Shown here piece after piece: positions 7,550 through 15,779 of a DNA stretch of 64,000 nucleotides. Position 1 is the stretch's first letter; each line of letters opens with the position of its first letter. The notes below the pieces were generated by a model. That model was not told the origin of the DNA and made no database searches. It saw only the letters and a list, made by a program, of their open reading frames with translations. The DNA comes from Betaproteobacteria bacterium (GTDB lineage Bacteria > Pseudomonadota > Gammaproteobacteria > Burkholderiales > SHXO01): contig JANXRW010000070.1 of assembly GCA_025356655.1 (NCBI GenBank), positions 1 to 64,000 on the forward strand, in the 5' to 3' direction. A program made the translations under genes and the position numbers.

Positions 7550-9171
7550 AGGTAGCGCCGCAGCAGGCCCGCCGTGGAGGCGTCCACGCCGGGCTCGGGT
7601 GCCCCCGCGCCCATGTCGCGCAGCAGGTGCCCGGCGAGTTGTTTCCCCAGTTCCACACCCCACTGGTCGAAGGAGTTGATGCCCCAGAGCGTTCCCTGGA
7701 CGAAGACCTTGTGCTCGTAGAGTGCAATCAGGGCGCCCAGGCTGTGTGGGGTGATGCGATCCAGAACCAGCGTACTGGAAGGTCGGTTCCCCGGGAACAG
7801 GCGGTGCGGCAGCAGTTCCTCGGCCCGGGCGGGATCCACACCCTGGGCGGCCAATTCGGCACGCACCTGAGCGGCATCCTTGCCTTGCATGAGCGCTTGG
7901 CTCTGCGCCAGACAATTGGCCACCAGCATGGCGTGGTGCTCACCCATCGGGTAGTGGCTGTGCAAGGGCAGGATGAAGTCCGCCGGAGTCCAACCCGTGC
8001 CTTGGTGCAGATGTTGGTAGAAGGCGTGTTGGCCGTTCGTTCCCGGCTCGCCCCAGATGATGGGGCCCGTGGCGTAGGTTAGCGGCGTGCCGTCGAGGGC
8101 CGTGCGCTTGCCATTGCTTTCCATGTCCAGTTGCTGCAGGTAAGCCGGCAGGCGGTGCAGCCCCTGGTCGTAGGGGAGCACCGCCTGCGCGTGCACATCC
8201 CAGAAGTTGACGTACCACACCCCGATCAAGCCCATCAGCACGGGCATGTTCCGCGCGATCGGCGCGTTGCGGAAGTGGCAGTCCATGTCCCAGGCCCCGG
8301 CCAACAGCCCGTCGAAGCGCTCCGGTCCGGCGGCCAGCATGATGGACAGGCCAATGGCGGACCACAGCGAGTAGCGCCCTCCGACCCAGTCCCAGAAGGC
8401 GAAGACGCGCTCCGGGCCGATGCCAAAGCTGGCCGTGGCTTCGAGGTTGGTGGATACGGCGCAGAAATGTCGCCCCACCGCTGCCTCGCCGAGTCGTGCG
8501 GCCAGCCACGCGCGTGCGGAGCGCGCGTTGGCCAGGGTCTCCTGCGTAGTAAACGTCTTGGACGCCACGATGAAGAGCGTGCGCTCAGGATCCAGCGTCT
8601 TCAACAGCCGTCCCAGGTGAGCCCCGTCGACGTTGGAAACAAAATGCGGGCGGGGACCGTCGAGCAGGGGCTCCAGGGCCTCGCATACCATCACCGGCCC
8701 CAGGTCCGAGCCGCCGATGCCGATGTTCACGACCGCGTCGATGCGCTGGCCTGTGGCACCGGTCAGGGCGCCTGACCGAATGGCCCGGCAGAAGCCTGCC
8801 ATCTGCTCGAGGACCGTCCGTATCTGGGGCAGAACGTCGCTGCCGTCCACCATTAAGGGGTCGCTGCCACGATTACGCAGCGCCGTGTGCAACACCGACC
8901 GGTCCTCGGTGACGTTGATCCGCTCGCCGCGGAACATGGCGTCCCGACGCGCCTCCAGACCCGCGCTGCGCGCCAGTTCCAGGAGCAGCGGGAGGGTCGC
9001 GTCCGTGATCCGGTGCTTGGCGTAATCCAGGAAGAGGCCCGCAGCTTCCAGGGAGAACTTGTCGAAGCGCTGACGATCGGCTGCGAACAGGTCGCGCAGG
9101 TGCACGCCTTCCAGCGCGCGACGGTGCTCGGAGAGAGCCAGGACGATTTCTTGACGGCTGCGAGGGGGCAT
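7513..9171 (-). CDS. pgi: glucose-6-phosphate isomerase with transposon-derived C-terminus
   Basis: A 552-residue cytosolic enzyme interconverting glucose-6-phosphate and fructose-6-phosphate. Both family signatures are intact: Asp-Trp-Val-Gly-Gly-Arg-Tyr-Ser-Leu-Trp-Ser and Gly-Ile-Asn-Ser-Phe-Asp-Gln-Trp-Gly-Val-Glu, along with Gly-Thr-Asn-Gly-Gln-His-Ala-Phe-Tyr-Gln. I chose ATG 9171 because CGGGAG lies 6 bases upstream; a further ATG at 9201 has no such site. The last twelve residues (Gly-Ser-Leu-Gln-Lys-Thr-Glu-Asn-Lys-Ala-Arg plus the stop) are encoded by the Tn3 terminal repeat. The native end, usually a few residues after Arg-Arg-Tyr, has been replaced. The catalytic core is untouched, so activity is probably kept. 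Confidence 0.95.
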   Translation of the reverse strand: MPPRSRQEIVLALSEHRRALEGVHLRDLFAADRQRFDKFSLEAAGLFLDYAKHRITDATLPLLLELARSAGLEARRDAMFRGERINVTEDRSVLHTALRNRGSDPLMVDGSDVLPQIRTVLEQMAGFCRAIRSGALTGATGQRIDAVVNIGIGGSDLGPVMVCEALEPLLDGPRPHFVSNVDGAHLGRLLKTLDPERTLFIVASKTFTTQETLANARSARAWLAARLGEAAVGRHFCAVSTNLEATASFGIGPERVFAFWDWVGGRYSLWSAIGLSIMLAAGPERFDGLLAGAWDMDCHFRNAPIARNMPVLMGLIGVWYVNFWDVHAQAVLPYDQGLHRLPAYLQQLDMESNGKRTALDGTPLTYATGPIIWGEPGTNGQHAFYQHLHQGTGWTPADFILPLHSHYPMGEHHAMLVANCLAQSQALMQGKDAAQVRAELAAQGVDPARAEELLPHRLFPGNRPSSTLVLDRITPHSLGALIALYEHKVFVQGTLWGINSFDQWGVELGKQLAGHLLRDMGAGAPEPGVDASTAGLLRRYLGSLQKTENKAR

Positions 9172-9249
9172 GGTGAACTCCCGAAAGGCGTTGGCCGCCA
9201 TTCTAACGGAGTGCGCGCGACAGACCTTCGGTGCGGTGCGAGGCCCGCA

Positions 9250-9280
9250 AAAGATAAGGGCGGCCCGCCGGCCGCCCCTT
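9250..9280 (-). terminator. intrinsic terminator after phasin
   Basis: A G+C-rich stem (AAGGGCGGCC pairing with GGCCGCCCCTT around CGCC, 9256-9280) is followed on the minus strand by TATCTTTT. A second hairpin (cggcggccgatggccgccg, 9290-9308) lies between it and the phasin stop. Confidence 0.7.
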
Positions 9281-9312
9281 GCCCTCGTCCGGCGGCCGAT
9301 GGCCGCCGAACT

Positions 9313-9846
9313 TTAGGCGACTTTCTTGGCCACGGCCTTAACCGGCGCAGCGGCGCTCACGGTCGCTTCGGTCACGTCGATGACCTGCTTGCCGGCCTTC
9401 GACAGCGCGTCGTAGGCCTGGTTGGCAGCGGACAGGGCGTTCTTGGCGGCGGCAAAGGCAAACTCGGACCCCGAGGGTGCGCTCTTGGCTGCCTTGTCGA
9501 GGCTCGTGGTCAGGTGACGATTCACCACGCCGACCTGCGCCTCCACCAGCTTGCTAAATTGTGCCTGGCTCTCGGAAACCCAGCCGAAGACGGCTCGTGC
9601 GTAACCCATCGTCTTCTCGCTACCGGATTGGGCGATGCCGCTTTGCAAGGCGGTGAATTCCTGGATGTCCTTGACTCCCGCGAAGGCGCGCAGTTGCCCC
9701 AGGAGTTCGGCGCTGCCGGCGCGCGCGGTCTTGACGTTCAGGTCGAATAGCTGTTCGACAGCAGCAACAGCCGTCTCAGCGAACTTCATGCCTTGCTCTA
9801 CGTTGGCGGCCTGCTGGGCACTGACTTCTTCGGGAACGGTAAACAT
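9313..9846 (-). CDS. phaP: phasin (polyhydroxyalkanoate granule protein)
   Basis: A 177-residue PhaP-family protein that coats polyhydroxyalkanoate granules. It is helical, Ala-rich and lacks cysteine, with the family pattern Gly-Met-Lys-Phe-Ala-Glu and Leu-Phe-Asp-Leu-Asn-Val-Lys near the N-terminus and a Lys/Ala/Val-rich tail (Ala-Pro-Val-Lys-Ala-Val-Ala-Lys-Lys-Val-Ala). I chose ATG 9846 because AGGAGA lies just upstream. The longer frame back to 9969 is upstream sequence. It lies next to a beta-ketothiolase gene on the same strand but has its own terminator, so it is probably a separate transcript. No PHA synthase is in the window. Confidence 0.88.
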   Translation of the reverse strand: MFTVPEEVSAQQAANVEQGMKFAETAVAAVEQLFDLNVKTARAGSAELLGQLRAFAGVKDIQEFTALQSGIAQSGSEKTMGYARAVFGWVSESQAQFSKLVEAQVGVVNRHLTTSLDKAAKSAPSGSEFAFAAAKNALSAANQAYDALSKAGKQVIDVTEATVSAAAPVKAVAKKVA

Positions 9847-9986
9847 CGTCGGGACTCTCCTGAGGGCACGCTGCCTTACGGATTGGGGGGCGCCATTTAT
9901 TAAACAAACCGGCGAAAATGTTGCAGTGCAGCGTGACGCGATTCTGGCCCAAACCGAAAGGGATGTCAACTCTTATGCTGCATAGC

Positions 9987-10030
9987 AAAAAAACGCCCTT
10001 GGAGCCCTCCCCGTGGGAGGTCCAGGGGCG
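9987..10030 (-). terminator. intrinsic terminator after the beta-ketothiolase gene
   Basis: A long stem (CGCCCTTGGAGCCCTCC pairing with GGGAGGTCCAGGGGCG, 9994-10030) is followed on the minus strand by seven T (plus-strand A run 9987-9993). It lies 28 bases after the thiolase stop. Confidence 0.85.
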
Positions 10031-10057
10031 CTTCGCCAGCCCTCTGAAAGTGAGTGC

Positions 10058-11245
10058 TTACAGGCGTTCGTAAATTGCTGCGATGCCTTGCCCGCCGCCG
10101 ATACACATGGTCACGAGGCCGTAGCGGCCGCCGGTGCGGTGCAGTTCGGCGATTGCTTTAATCGTCAAAATAGCCCCGGTGGCGCCGATGGGGTGGCCTA
10201 GCGCGATGGCACCGCCGTTGGGGTTGAGCTTGGCCGGATCGAAATTCAGGTCCCGGGCCACGGCGCAGGCTTGGGCTGCGAAGGCCTCGTTGGACTCAAT
10301 GACGTCCATGTCCTCGACCTTCAGGCCCGCGCGCTCCAGCGCCTTACGTACCGCCGGGACCGGGCCGATGCCCATGAGCTTCGGGTCTACACCGGCGTGG
10401 GCATAGGCCACCAGGCGTGCCTGGGGCGTGAGCCCCCGGCGCGCTGCGGCGGCACGTTCCATGAGCACCACCGCCGCGGCTCCGTCGTTGATGCTCGAGG
10501 CGTTTCCGGCAGTGACGCTGCCGTCTTTTTGGAACACCGCCCGCAGTTTGCCCAGGGACTCCAGCGTGGTCTCCCCCCGTGGGTGCTCGTCCTTGTCGAC
10601 GAGGACGACGCCCTTGCGTGTCTTGATTTCCACGGGGACGATCTGGTCTTTAAAGTAGCCCAACTCCTGTGCGCGGGCGGCTCGGCGATGGCTTTCCACC
10701 GCCAATTCGTCCTGGTCCCCGCGGGTGATGCCCCATTGAGCCGCTATGTTCTCCGCCGTGATCCCCATGTGCACGGCGTCGAAGGGGTCGGTCAGCGCCC
10801 CTACCATCATGTCCATTACAGTAGCGTCGCCCATGCGCTGGCCGAAGCGCAGTGCCGGCATGCAGTAACCACCCCGGCTCATGGACTCCGCGCCGCCGCC
10901 CACCGCCACGTCCGCGTCGCCCAGCAAAATCGCCTGGGCCGCCGACACGATAGCCTGCAAGCCGCTGCCGCAGAGCCGGTTCAGGGTGAGTGCAGGGGTT
11001 TCCTTGGGTAGGCCGCCGTTCATGGAGGCTACGCGCGAGAGATACATGTCCTTGGGTTCGGTGTGAATCACGTTGCCGAAAACCAAGTGCCCTACCTCCT
11101 CCGGTTGCACCTTCGCCCGGCGGACCGCTTCGCGGATCACTTGAGCTCCGAGTTCCGTCGGCGGAACATCCTTCAGTCCGCCGCCGAAGTCACCGATGGC
11201 GGTACGAGCGCCACTCATCACCACTACTTCCCGATCGCTGCTCAT
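10058..11245 (-). CDS. bktB: beta-ketothiolase / acetyl-CoA acetyltransferase (BktB-like)
   Basis: A 395-residue thiolase that condenses two acyl-CoA units (acetyl-CoA to acetoacetyl-CoA, possibly longer 3-ketoacyl-CoA), the first step of PHA synthesis. The catalytic motifs are complete: Asn-Arg-Leu-Cys-Gly-Ser-Gly (nucleophile about Cys92), Gly-His-Pro-Ile-Gly-Ala-Thr-Gly-Ala (about 350) and Cys-Ile-Gly-Gly-Gly-Gln-Gly (about 381). From memory the sequence follows Cupriavidus BktB closely (for example Asp-Met-Tyr-Leu-x-Arg-Val-Ala and the long C-terminal match), more than PhaA. Minus strand, upstream of phasin, with its own terminator. The choice of BktB over PhaA is by pattern, not by alignment. 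Confidence 0.9.
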   Translation of the reverse strand: MSSDREVVVMSGARTAIGDFGGGLKDVPPTELGAQVIREAVRRAKVQPEEVGHLVFGNVIHTEPKDMYLSRVASMNGGLPKETPALTLNRLCGSGLQAIVSAAQAILLGDADVAVGGGAESMSRGGYCMPALRFGQRMGDATVMDMMVGALTDPFDAVHMGITAENIAAQWGITRGDQDELAVESHRRAARAQELGYFKDQIVPVEIKTRKGVVLVDKDEHPRGETTLESLGKLRAVFQKDGSVTAGNASSINDGAAAVVLMERAAAARRGLTPQARLVAYAHAGVDPKLMGIGPVPAVRKALERAGLKVEDMDVIESNEAFAAQACAVARDLNFDPAKLNPNGGAIALGHPIGATGAILTIKAIAELHRTGGRYGLVTMCIGGGQGIAAIYERL

Positions 11246-11361
11246 GTGAACTCCCCCAGGTTTTATTAAGACGCGGTTTCAGGCCACGGCCGAGGCGTCA
11301 GTGTAACTAAAACCCGGCGTACTCAACCAAACCCTGGTGCGCCGCAGAAACCGGCCAGGAC

Positions 11362-11784
11362 TCAGGGTTCCCCGAGCACGCGCCCCAACTGCCGGCGCGT
11401 CCTTTTCGTGGGACGTCCCCGCATCTCCGACGCCGGATGACGATCGAGGCCGGCGGCCTGTTGTGCTTCGCGGCGCTTGACGCTGTCCTCTGTTTCAACG
11501 TAGAGCGTTTGGGCCACCGGGGCGGAGCCGCGGCGGGCGCTCAGCTGCGCCACCCGCACCACCACCTGCGACTCGCCCCGGCGCACGCTGACCAAGTCGC
11601 CCGCTTTCAAGGTCTTCGCCGGTTTCACGCGCTGTTCGTTGACCAGCACCTTGCCGCCGTCGACGGCGTCCGATGCCGCGGAGCGCGTCTTGAAGAACCG
11701 TGCTGCCCATAGCCACTTGTCCAGGCGCAGGCGCTCATCGTCGCCACCGCTGGGATCCCCGGATCCTGCGGCCGCGCGGCTCAA
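11362..11784 (-). CDS. hslR: Hsp15 homologue, S4-domain RNA-binding protein
   Basis: A small cytosolic heat-shock protein that binds stalled 50S subunits carrying nascent chains. The S4 domain is clear: Arg-Leu-Asp-Lys-Trp-Leu-Trp-Ala-Ala-Arg-Phe-Phe-Lys-Thr-Arg and then Gly-Lys-Val-Leu-Val-Asn, with a basic C-terminal tail (Arg-Gly-Arg-Pro-Thr-Lys-Arg-Thr-Arg-Arg). The frame opens further upstream inside hslO, but the best start is TTG 11784, which overlaps the hslO stop as ATTGA; this gives about 140 residues, close to E. coli HslR (133). hslO-hslR translational coupling is therefore likely. Confidence 0.85.
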   Translation of the reverse strand: MSRAAAGSGDPSGGDDERLRLDKWLWAARFFKTRSAASDAVDGGKVLVNEQRVKPAKTLKAGDLVSVRRGESQVVVRVAQLSARRGSAPVAQTLYVETEDSVKRREAQQAAGLDRHPASEMRGRPTKRTRRQLGRVLGEP

Positions 11785-12665
11785 TGCTGTGTCGGGCTCG
11801 GTGGAGTGACCACCTGGGCCGCAAAGAGCTGCTCCGCATCCACGGGATCGAATCCGTAGTGCCGGTTGCAAAACTCGCAGTCAACCTCGATCGACCCGCG
11901 TTCGGCCAGGATCGAGTTCACCTCGTCGCGCCCCAGCAGGCGCAGCATCCGGACGACCCGATCGCGGGTGCAGGAGCAGCGGAAGCTCACGACGCGCTGC
12001 TCGAAGATGCGCAGATCTTCCTCGTGGAACAAGCGGTGGATCACCTGTTGCGCGGGCAGCGACAGTAGTTCCTGGGCCGTGATGGTGTCGCCTAGCGCAA
12101 CCGCACGCTGCCAGGCGTCCGGATCGGTGCCCTCCGCCCAAGGCAGGCGTTGCAGCAACAGTCCGCTGGAGCGCTCGCCATCGGCAGCCAGCCACATTCG
12201 GGTCTCCAGCTGCTCGGAGGTGCGCATGTAGTGTTCCAGCATCCCCGCGACGTTGGCACCTACGAGCTCCACGATCCCTTGGTGGGACTGTCGGCCGCCC
12301 TGCGGCGCGATCGTGATGGCGAAGCGGCCGTCGCCCACCAAAGCGCGGAAGTCGGCAGACGTCAACTCCCCGTCCCACTTCGCCGTGGCGCGCATCGTCT
12401 GGTCGCTGGTGCACTCGACCACCAGTAATTTCACCGGACCGCTGCCCTGCACCTGGAGGATCAACGAGCCGCTGAACTTCAGCGTCGCAGCGAGGAGCGC
12501 GGCGGCGGCCATGAGTTCACCCAATACACCGCGCAGGGCTTGCGGGTAGCTGTGGCGCTCGAGCACCGCGCGCCAAGTTGCCGTCAGGTTGACCACTTCG
12601 CCACGCACGGGAGCACCCTCGAAGACGAAGGGCTGGAGCGAATCATTCATCTCGTTCTCATTCAT
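11781..12665 (-). CDS. hslO: Hsp33 redox-regulated chaperone
   Basis: A 294-residue holdase activated by oxidation plus heat. The C-terminal zinc switch is intact: Cys-Ser-Cys, then Cys-Glu-Phe-Cys about 32 residues later, which bind zinc when reduced and form disulfides when oxidised. The N-terminal core (Arg-Gly-Glu-Val-Val-Asn-Leu, Gly-Ile-Val-Glu-Leu-Val-Gly) matches the family. Two starts are plausible, ATG 12665 or ATG 12650; the latter is preceded by GAGAACGAG. The start at 12791 belongs to the upstream gene region. It is coupled with hslR downstream. Confidence 0.92.
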   Translation of the reverse strand: MNENEMNDSLQPFVFEGAPVRGEVVNLTATWRAVLERHSYPQALRGVLGELMAAAALLAATLKFSGSLILQVQGSGPVKLLVVECTSDQTMRATAKWDGELTSADFRALVGDGRFAITIAPQGGRQSHQGIVELVGANVAGMLEHYMRTSEQLETRMWLAADGERSSGLLLQRLPWAEGTDPDAWQRAVALGDTITAQELLSLPAQQVIHRLFHEEDLRIFEQRVVSFRCSCTRDRVVRMLRLLGRDEVNSILAERGSIEVDCEFCNRHYGFDPVDAEQLFAAQVVTPPSPTQH

Positions 12666-12690
12666 TACTGTTGGTTGCCTGCCGACCCGG

Positions 12691-14358
12691 TCAGGACGCC
12701 GCCTCGCGACGGTAGAGTCGATACAGCTCTTTGTTGTCACCCAAGCGCGCACCTTCCCACAGCAGTTTCCAGCCCGGTCCGGGGTCCGCAATCTGGTAGC
12801 GGAAGCCTTGCACGAGTTGCAGGTCGCAGTCCCGCCGACGCTGCGGAATCTCCTGGCGCTCGGTGATGATGCCCGCCAGGTAATCCAGCAGGGCGCGTTG
12901 CGGCTCGCCGAGGTTCTGGCTGGCTAGGCAACGGTAACCCGCGGGAAGCTGGGCCCGGATGTCGTAGACCATGGTCCGGTAGCTCTTGCCGGTGTCGGCG
13001 TAGTGCACGAACAGGATGAGCAGCAGTCCCCAGACGAGGGTCACGCCCGAGGTCCAAAGTAGTATTGGCCGAGCGGGACCGCGTGGTCCGCGCAGGCAAA
13101 GCCACACCCAGGCGGCACATAGGGCTAGGGCGAGCACGATCTGCCCGGCGCTGGGTGCAGGCACGTAGCCCGGTTGCATGTCCATGAGGTGGCGGTGCAG
13201 GCGGGTCGGCAGCGACAGGTCCATGGCCAACCAGTAAAACCAGCCGACCAGCGCGAAAAAGCTGAAGAACACTACGGAGAACCACAGCAGCGCTTTGGCC
13301 GCGCCCCGGCGCAGCGACAGGATCCCTGGCACCGCTAAAAGTGCTAACGGCGGTAGTAGCGGCAGGGCATAAAGTTCGCGCGCATCGTGGGAGAGGCTCA
13401 GTACCGAAAATACGCATAGGAAGTAGGTGAGCGGCAGGTGTAGAGCCGGTGTCAGCCGGATCGCCGCCCGCTGGCGCCACAGCGTCCACACCGCCAGCGG
13501 CCAGACGGGCATTGCGTACCAGGGAAGGATGGCTAGGTACTGGCCCGGTACGGCCTTGGGCCCGAGGTTGTTCTGGCCCAGAAAACGTCCGAAGTTGTTG
13601 ACCCAGAACCAGTCGTGAAAGAGCTCAGGTGAGCGGTGGTAGAGCATGAGAGGCCATGTCAGGAGCCAAGGCAGGCTGACCACGGCCGCGACCAGAAGAC
13701 ACAGGGCGTGGCTGCGGGTGCGCCATCGACCGGAGGTGAGCGGCAGCGCTAGGCAGATCAATCCAAGGCAGCCCGGCCCCAGCAGTCCCTTGGAGAGGAA
13801 CGCCAGACCCGCGCCCGTTCCCAGCAGGAAACCGCCCAGTCGGGCGCGGCGCAGCGATAGAGCAAGCCCGAGCAGGCCCAGGGCGAAGCCGGTGAGTTGG
13901 GCGTTGTCGGTGATCAATTGATGCGAACGCTCCACCAGACCTACAGAGCCCATGAGCGCCAGCACGGCCAGCCAGCCCCGGTGGACTCCGAAGAGCTCGC
14001 GCGCACTCAGGCCGACACAGGTGAAGGTTCCCGCCAGGAACAGGCCACTGGCCAGCCGTGCGCCGTCGTGGAGGGGGAGCCAGCCCTGGAACAACCAGGC
14101 GCACAGGCTTGCCACCAAGTAGAAGACGGGCGGCTTCTCCATGAAGGGCTCGCCCGCGAGGGTGGGGACCACCCAGTCCCCGGTCTGCAGGATGTGGTAG
14201 ATCAGCCCGAAGCTGTAGGCCTCGTCCGGCTTCCAGGGATCGTGTCCCACCAATCCGGGGAGTATCCAGGCTAGGCACAGGGGCAGCAGGAACCACAGGG
14301 GTGCCGCAGGCTGTTCCCCGGCAGGTTCCGATGTTTGTCGGTCGCTGGTGCTCACCAT
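12691..14358 (-). CDS. ArnT/PMT-like membrane glycosyltransferase (GT39/GT83)
   Basis: A polytopic inner-membrane protein of about 555 residues with roughly twelve hydrophobic segments, resembling the ArnT/dolichyl-P-mannose transferase superfamily. The first periplasmic loop has Asp-Pro-Trp-Lys-Pro-Asp-Glu (the catalytic Asp-Glu pair of this fold), followed by Pro-Phe-Met-Glu-Lys-Pro-Pro. It presumably transfers a sugar from an undecaprenyl-phosphate carrier to lipid A or another envelope acceptor; no arn operon genes are nearby, so the donor is unknown. Starts GTG 14364, ATG 14358 or GTG 14355 are close together and hard to separate. It ends 26 bases before hslO starts. Confidence 0.82.
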   Translation of the reverse strand: MVSTSDRQTSEPAGEQPAAPLWFLLPLCLAWILPGLVGHDPWKPDEAYSFGLIYHILQTGDWVVPTLAGEPFMEKPPVFYLVASLCAWLFQGWLPLHDGARLASGLFLAGTFTCVGLSARELFGVHRGWLAVLALMGSVGLVERSHQLITDNAQLTGFALGLLGLALSLRRARLGGFLLGTGAGLAFLSKGLLGPGCLGLICLALPLTSGRWRTRSHALCLLVAAVVSLPWLLTWPLMLYHRSPELFHDWFWVNNFGRFLGQNNLGPKAVPGQYLAILPWYAMPVWPLAVWTLWRQRAAIRLTPALHLPLTYFLCVFSVLSLSHDARELYALPLLPPLALLAVPGILSLRRGAAKALLWFSVVFFSFFALVGWFYWLAMDLSLPTRLHRHLMDMQPGYVPAPSAGQIVLALALCAAWVWLCLRGPRGPARPILLWTSGVTLVWGLLLILFVHYADTGKSYRTMVYDIRAQLPAGYRCLASQNLGEPQRALLDYLAGIITERQEIPQRRRDCDLQLVQGFRYQIADPGPGWKLLWEGARLGDNKELYRLYRREAAS

Positions 14359-14483
14359 CTCCACTCTGGCTGTTGCATTACCCGTTCGGTCCCGCCCCGC
14401 AGGGCGGCCGTTCCCTGTAAGTTTAGCTCAGGCGCCCGCGCATGCCCCGGTGAGCGGCCGCACCTACTCTGGGGAAGGCGCAA

Positions 14484-14510
14484 GAAAAAAGGCAGCCGAA
14501 GCTGCCTTTC
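14484..14510 (-). terminator. intrinsic terminator after rpmE
   Basis: The stem AAGGCAGC / GCTGCCTT with a UUCG loop is followed on the minus strand by TTTTTTCTTGC. It lies 52 bases after the rpmE stop and separates it from the glycosyltransferase gene. Confidence 0.88.
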
Positions 14511-14561
14511 TTGGTCTGCGGCACGGCGGCCAGAGGCCGGTCCCGGTCCGCAGCGCCGCGT

Positions 14562-14783
14562 TTAGACGCCGGGGCGGTTGCCGAACTTGCCGTAGCGCTG
14601 GCGGAACTTGTCGATACGACCCGCGGTGTCGAGGATCTTCTGCTTGCCGGTGTAGAACGGATGACAGGCGGCGCAGACTTCGACGTTCAGGTCGCGACCC
14701 AGTGTGGAGCCGGTGACGAATACGCTACCGCAACTGCAGGTCACGTTGATCTGCTTGTAGTCGGGATGGATGCCGGTTTTCAT
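14562..14783 (-). CDS. rpmE: 50S ribosomal protein L31 (zinc-type)
   Basis: A 73-residue L31 starting Met-Lys-Thr-Gly-Ile-His-Pro-Asp-Tyr. Four cysteines in the C+ arrangement (Cys-Ser-Cys and Cys-Ala-Ala-Cys) mark the zinc-binding paralogue. The start is ATG 14783; the frame is open far upstream, but that part shows no L31 homology. In betaproteobacteria rpmE usually follows rho directly. Here about 1.7 kb of decayed mobile DNA separates them. Confidence 0.95.
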   Translation of the reverse strand: MKTGIHPDYKQINVTCSCGSVFVTGSTLGRDLNVEVCAACHPFYTGKQKILDTAGRIDKFRQRYGKFGNRPGV

Positions 14784-14919
14784 GGTTTCGCTTCTCCGTA
14801 TGGCGCCCACCGAATATAGGTAAGCACGGGTGTAAGCCGCGTAGTTTAACCTGTAGGGGCTCGGATGGCAATAGACTCCGGCCCCCCATCCGGACAGGTC
14901 AAATTGCCCCGGGGCTCGC

Positions 14920-15011
14920 CCGTTCGGCTGGCCGTCGGAGACTTTCGTCCCGGGGCACAGCCCGAGCCACGAGTTGAAGCGCCGCTGCGCACCAAGGCCC
15001 TCATCCTCCAT
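14920..15011 (-). pseudogene. IS110-family transposase remnant
   Basis: In the minus frame upstream of rpmE the residues [16 protein letters not shown] reproduce the Ser-Trp-Leu-Gly-Leu-Cys-Pro block of the IS110/Transposase_20 C-terminal domain. The expected continuation and the N-terminal DEDD domain are absent, so only a scrap of perhaps 25 to 30 codons survives. It shares its frame with rpmE by chance. Confidence 0.5.
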
Positions 15012-15247
15012 CGGGCAGAATTCGTGGTCCAGGGTTTTCGCATCTATCGTACCGACGCCGCGGACGTCGCCGATGGCCTAACCGAGCGTTGGTGCGCGAA
15101 CGTCGGGTCTAGCAAGACGATGACCCTCGACCAATCCGCGTCCCGGACGACCGGCAGGTCGCTCTTGTCCTGACCCGAGCCGGGGACATCCTGTTGGACC
15201 GCAGTCTGCACCTTAATCCACCGGCGGTCCCGGCGTACCCCTCCTGA

Positions 15248-15572
15248 TCAATTTGCGATGCCCAAGCGAACCGCCGCGCAACGCTCGACCTCCACCCGTG
15301 CATCCCGGTCGATGCGTCCCAAAGCCAGCCCGACCTGTTCGCGCCTGCCGGGCACAGCCTTGTCCACCATCGCTTGCGAAGGCTCCTGCAACCGCTTTTT
15401 CTGCACCCTCTCGCACGGTGACGCGAAGCAACGGCGCAGCAACAAGCGTGCTCCCGATCGGCAGTGCCGCGACGGTCGCGTGCTCATTAGACCGATTGGC
15501 TTGAATCACCCCTGCGGGCCTCGGCTTCCCTCGGTCGCCTTGCAGGGTGATGGTCACCAATCGACCCCGCAA
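15248..15572 (-). pseudogene. MazF/PemK-type toxin, frameshifted
   Basis: From TTG 15572 the frame reads Arg-Gly-Arg-Leu-Val-Thr-Ile, then Gly-Lys-Pro-Arg-Pro-Ala-Gly-Val-Ile-Gln-Ala-Asn, typical of the MazF/PemK endoribonuclease N-terminus. Near an A5 run (about 15405-15412) the homology jumps to the next frame: Glu-Pro-Ser-Gln-Ala-Met-Val-Asp-Lys-Ala, then Gly-Arg-Ile-Asp-Arg-Asp, ending Leu-Gly-Ile-Ala-Asn at 15248. One inserted base explains the break. The restored length, about 107 residues, is normal. It overlaps the end of the antitoxin remnant upstream, as in live pairs. Confidence 0.72.
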
Positions 15573-15779
15573 CAGTCTGTCCAGCCGCCCACGTCCGCAA
15601 AGGCCTCATCCAGAAACTTGCGGGGGCGTGTCGGCCCGGTCTGCCTGCGCCACTGGGCGGCGCGGGCGTCGGCATTCCGCGGCGAAGTCAGCGCGACGAG
15701 TGTCCGGCACCCAGAGTTGAACCGGCCGAAGCCCTGCCATGCGACGGGCGTCGCGGTATTTCTGAACCCGTGACGTGAC
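15554..15779 (-). pseudogene. MazE-like antitoxin (DUF3018 type), decayed
   Basis: The core reads Val-Gln-Lys-Tyr-Arg-Asp-Ala-Arg-Arg, then Gly-Leu-Arg-Pro-Val-Gln-Leu-Trp-Val-Pro-Asp-Thr-Arg, then Phe-Ala-Ala-Glu-Cys-Arg-Arg, the hallmark of DUF3018 antitoxins. No start codon is left at the expected place. Near 15620 the frame shifts, after which Lys-Phe-Leu-Asp-Glu-Ala-Phe-Ala-Asp-Val-Gly-Gly-Trp completes the usual C-terminus. Both partners are inactivated, so no addiction function is expected. Confidence 0.68.

Noticed and set aside
14562..15011. Extended rpmE product of about 149 residues
   Set aside because: Upstream residues show no L31 similarity and include an IS110-like fragment; the L31 start at 14783 is clear.
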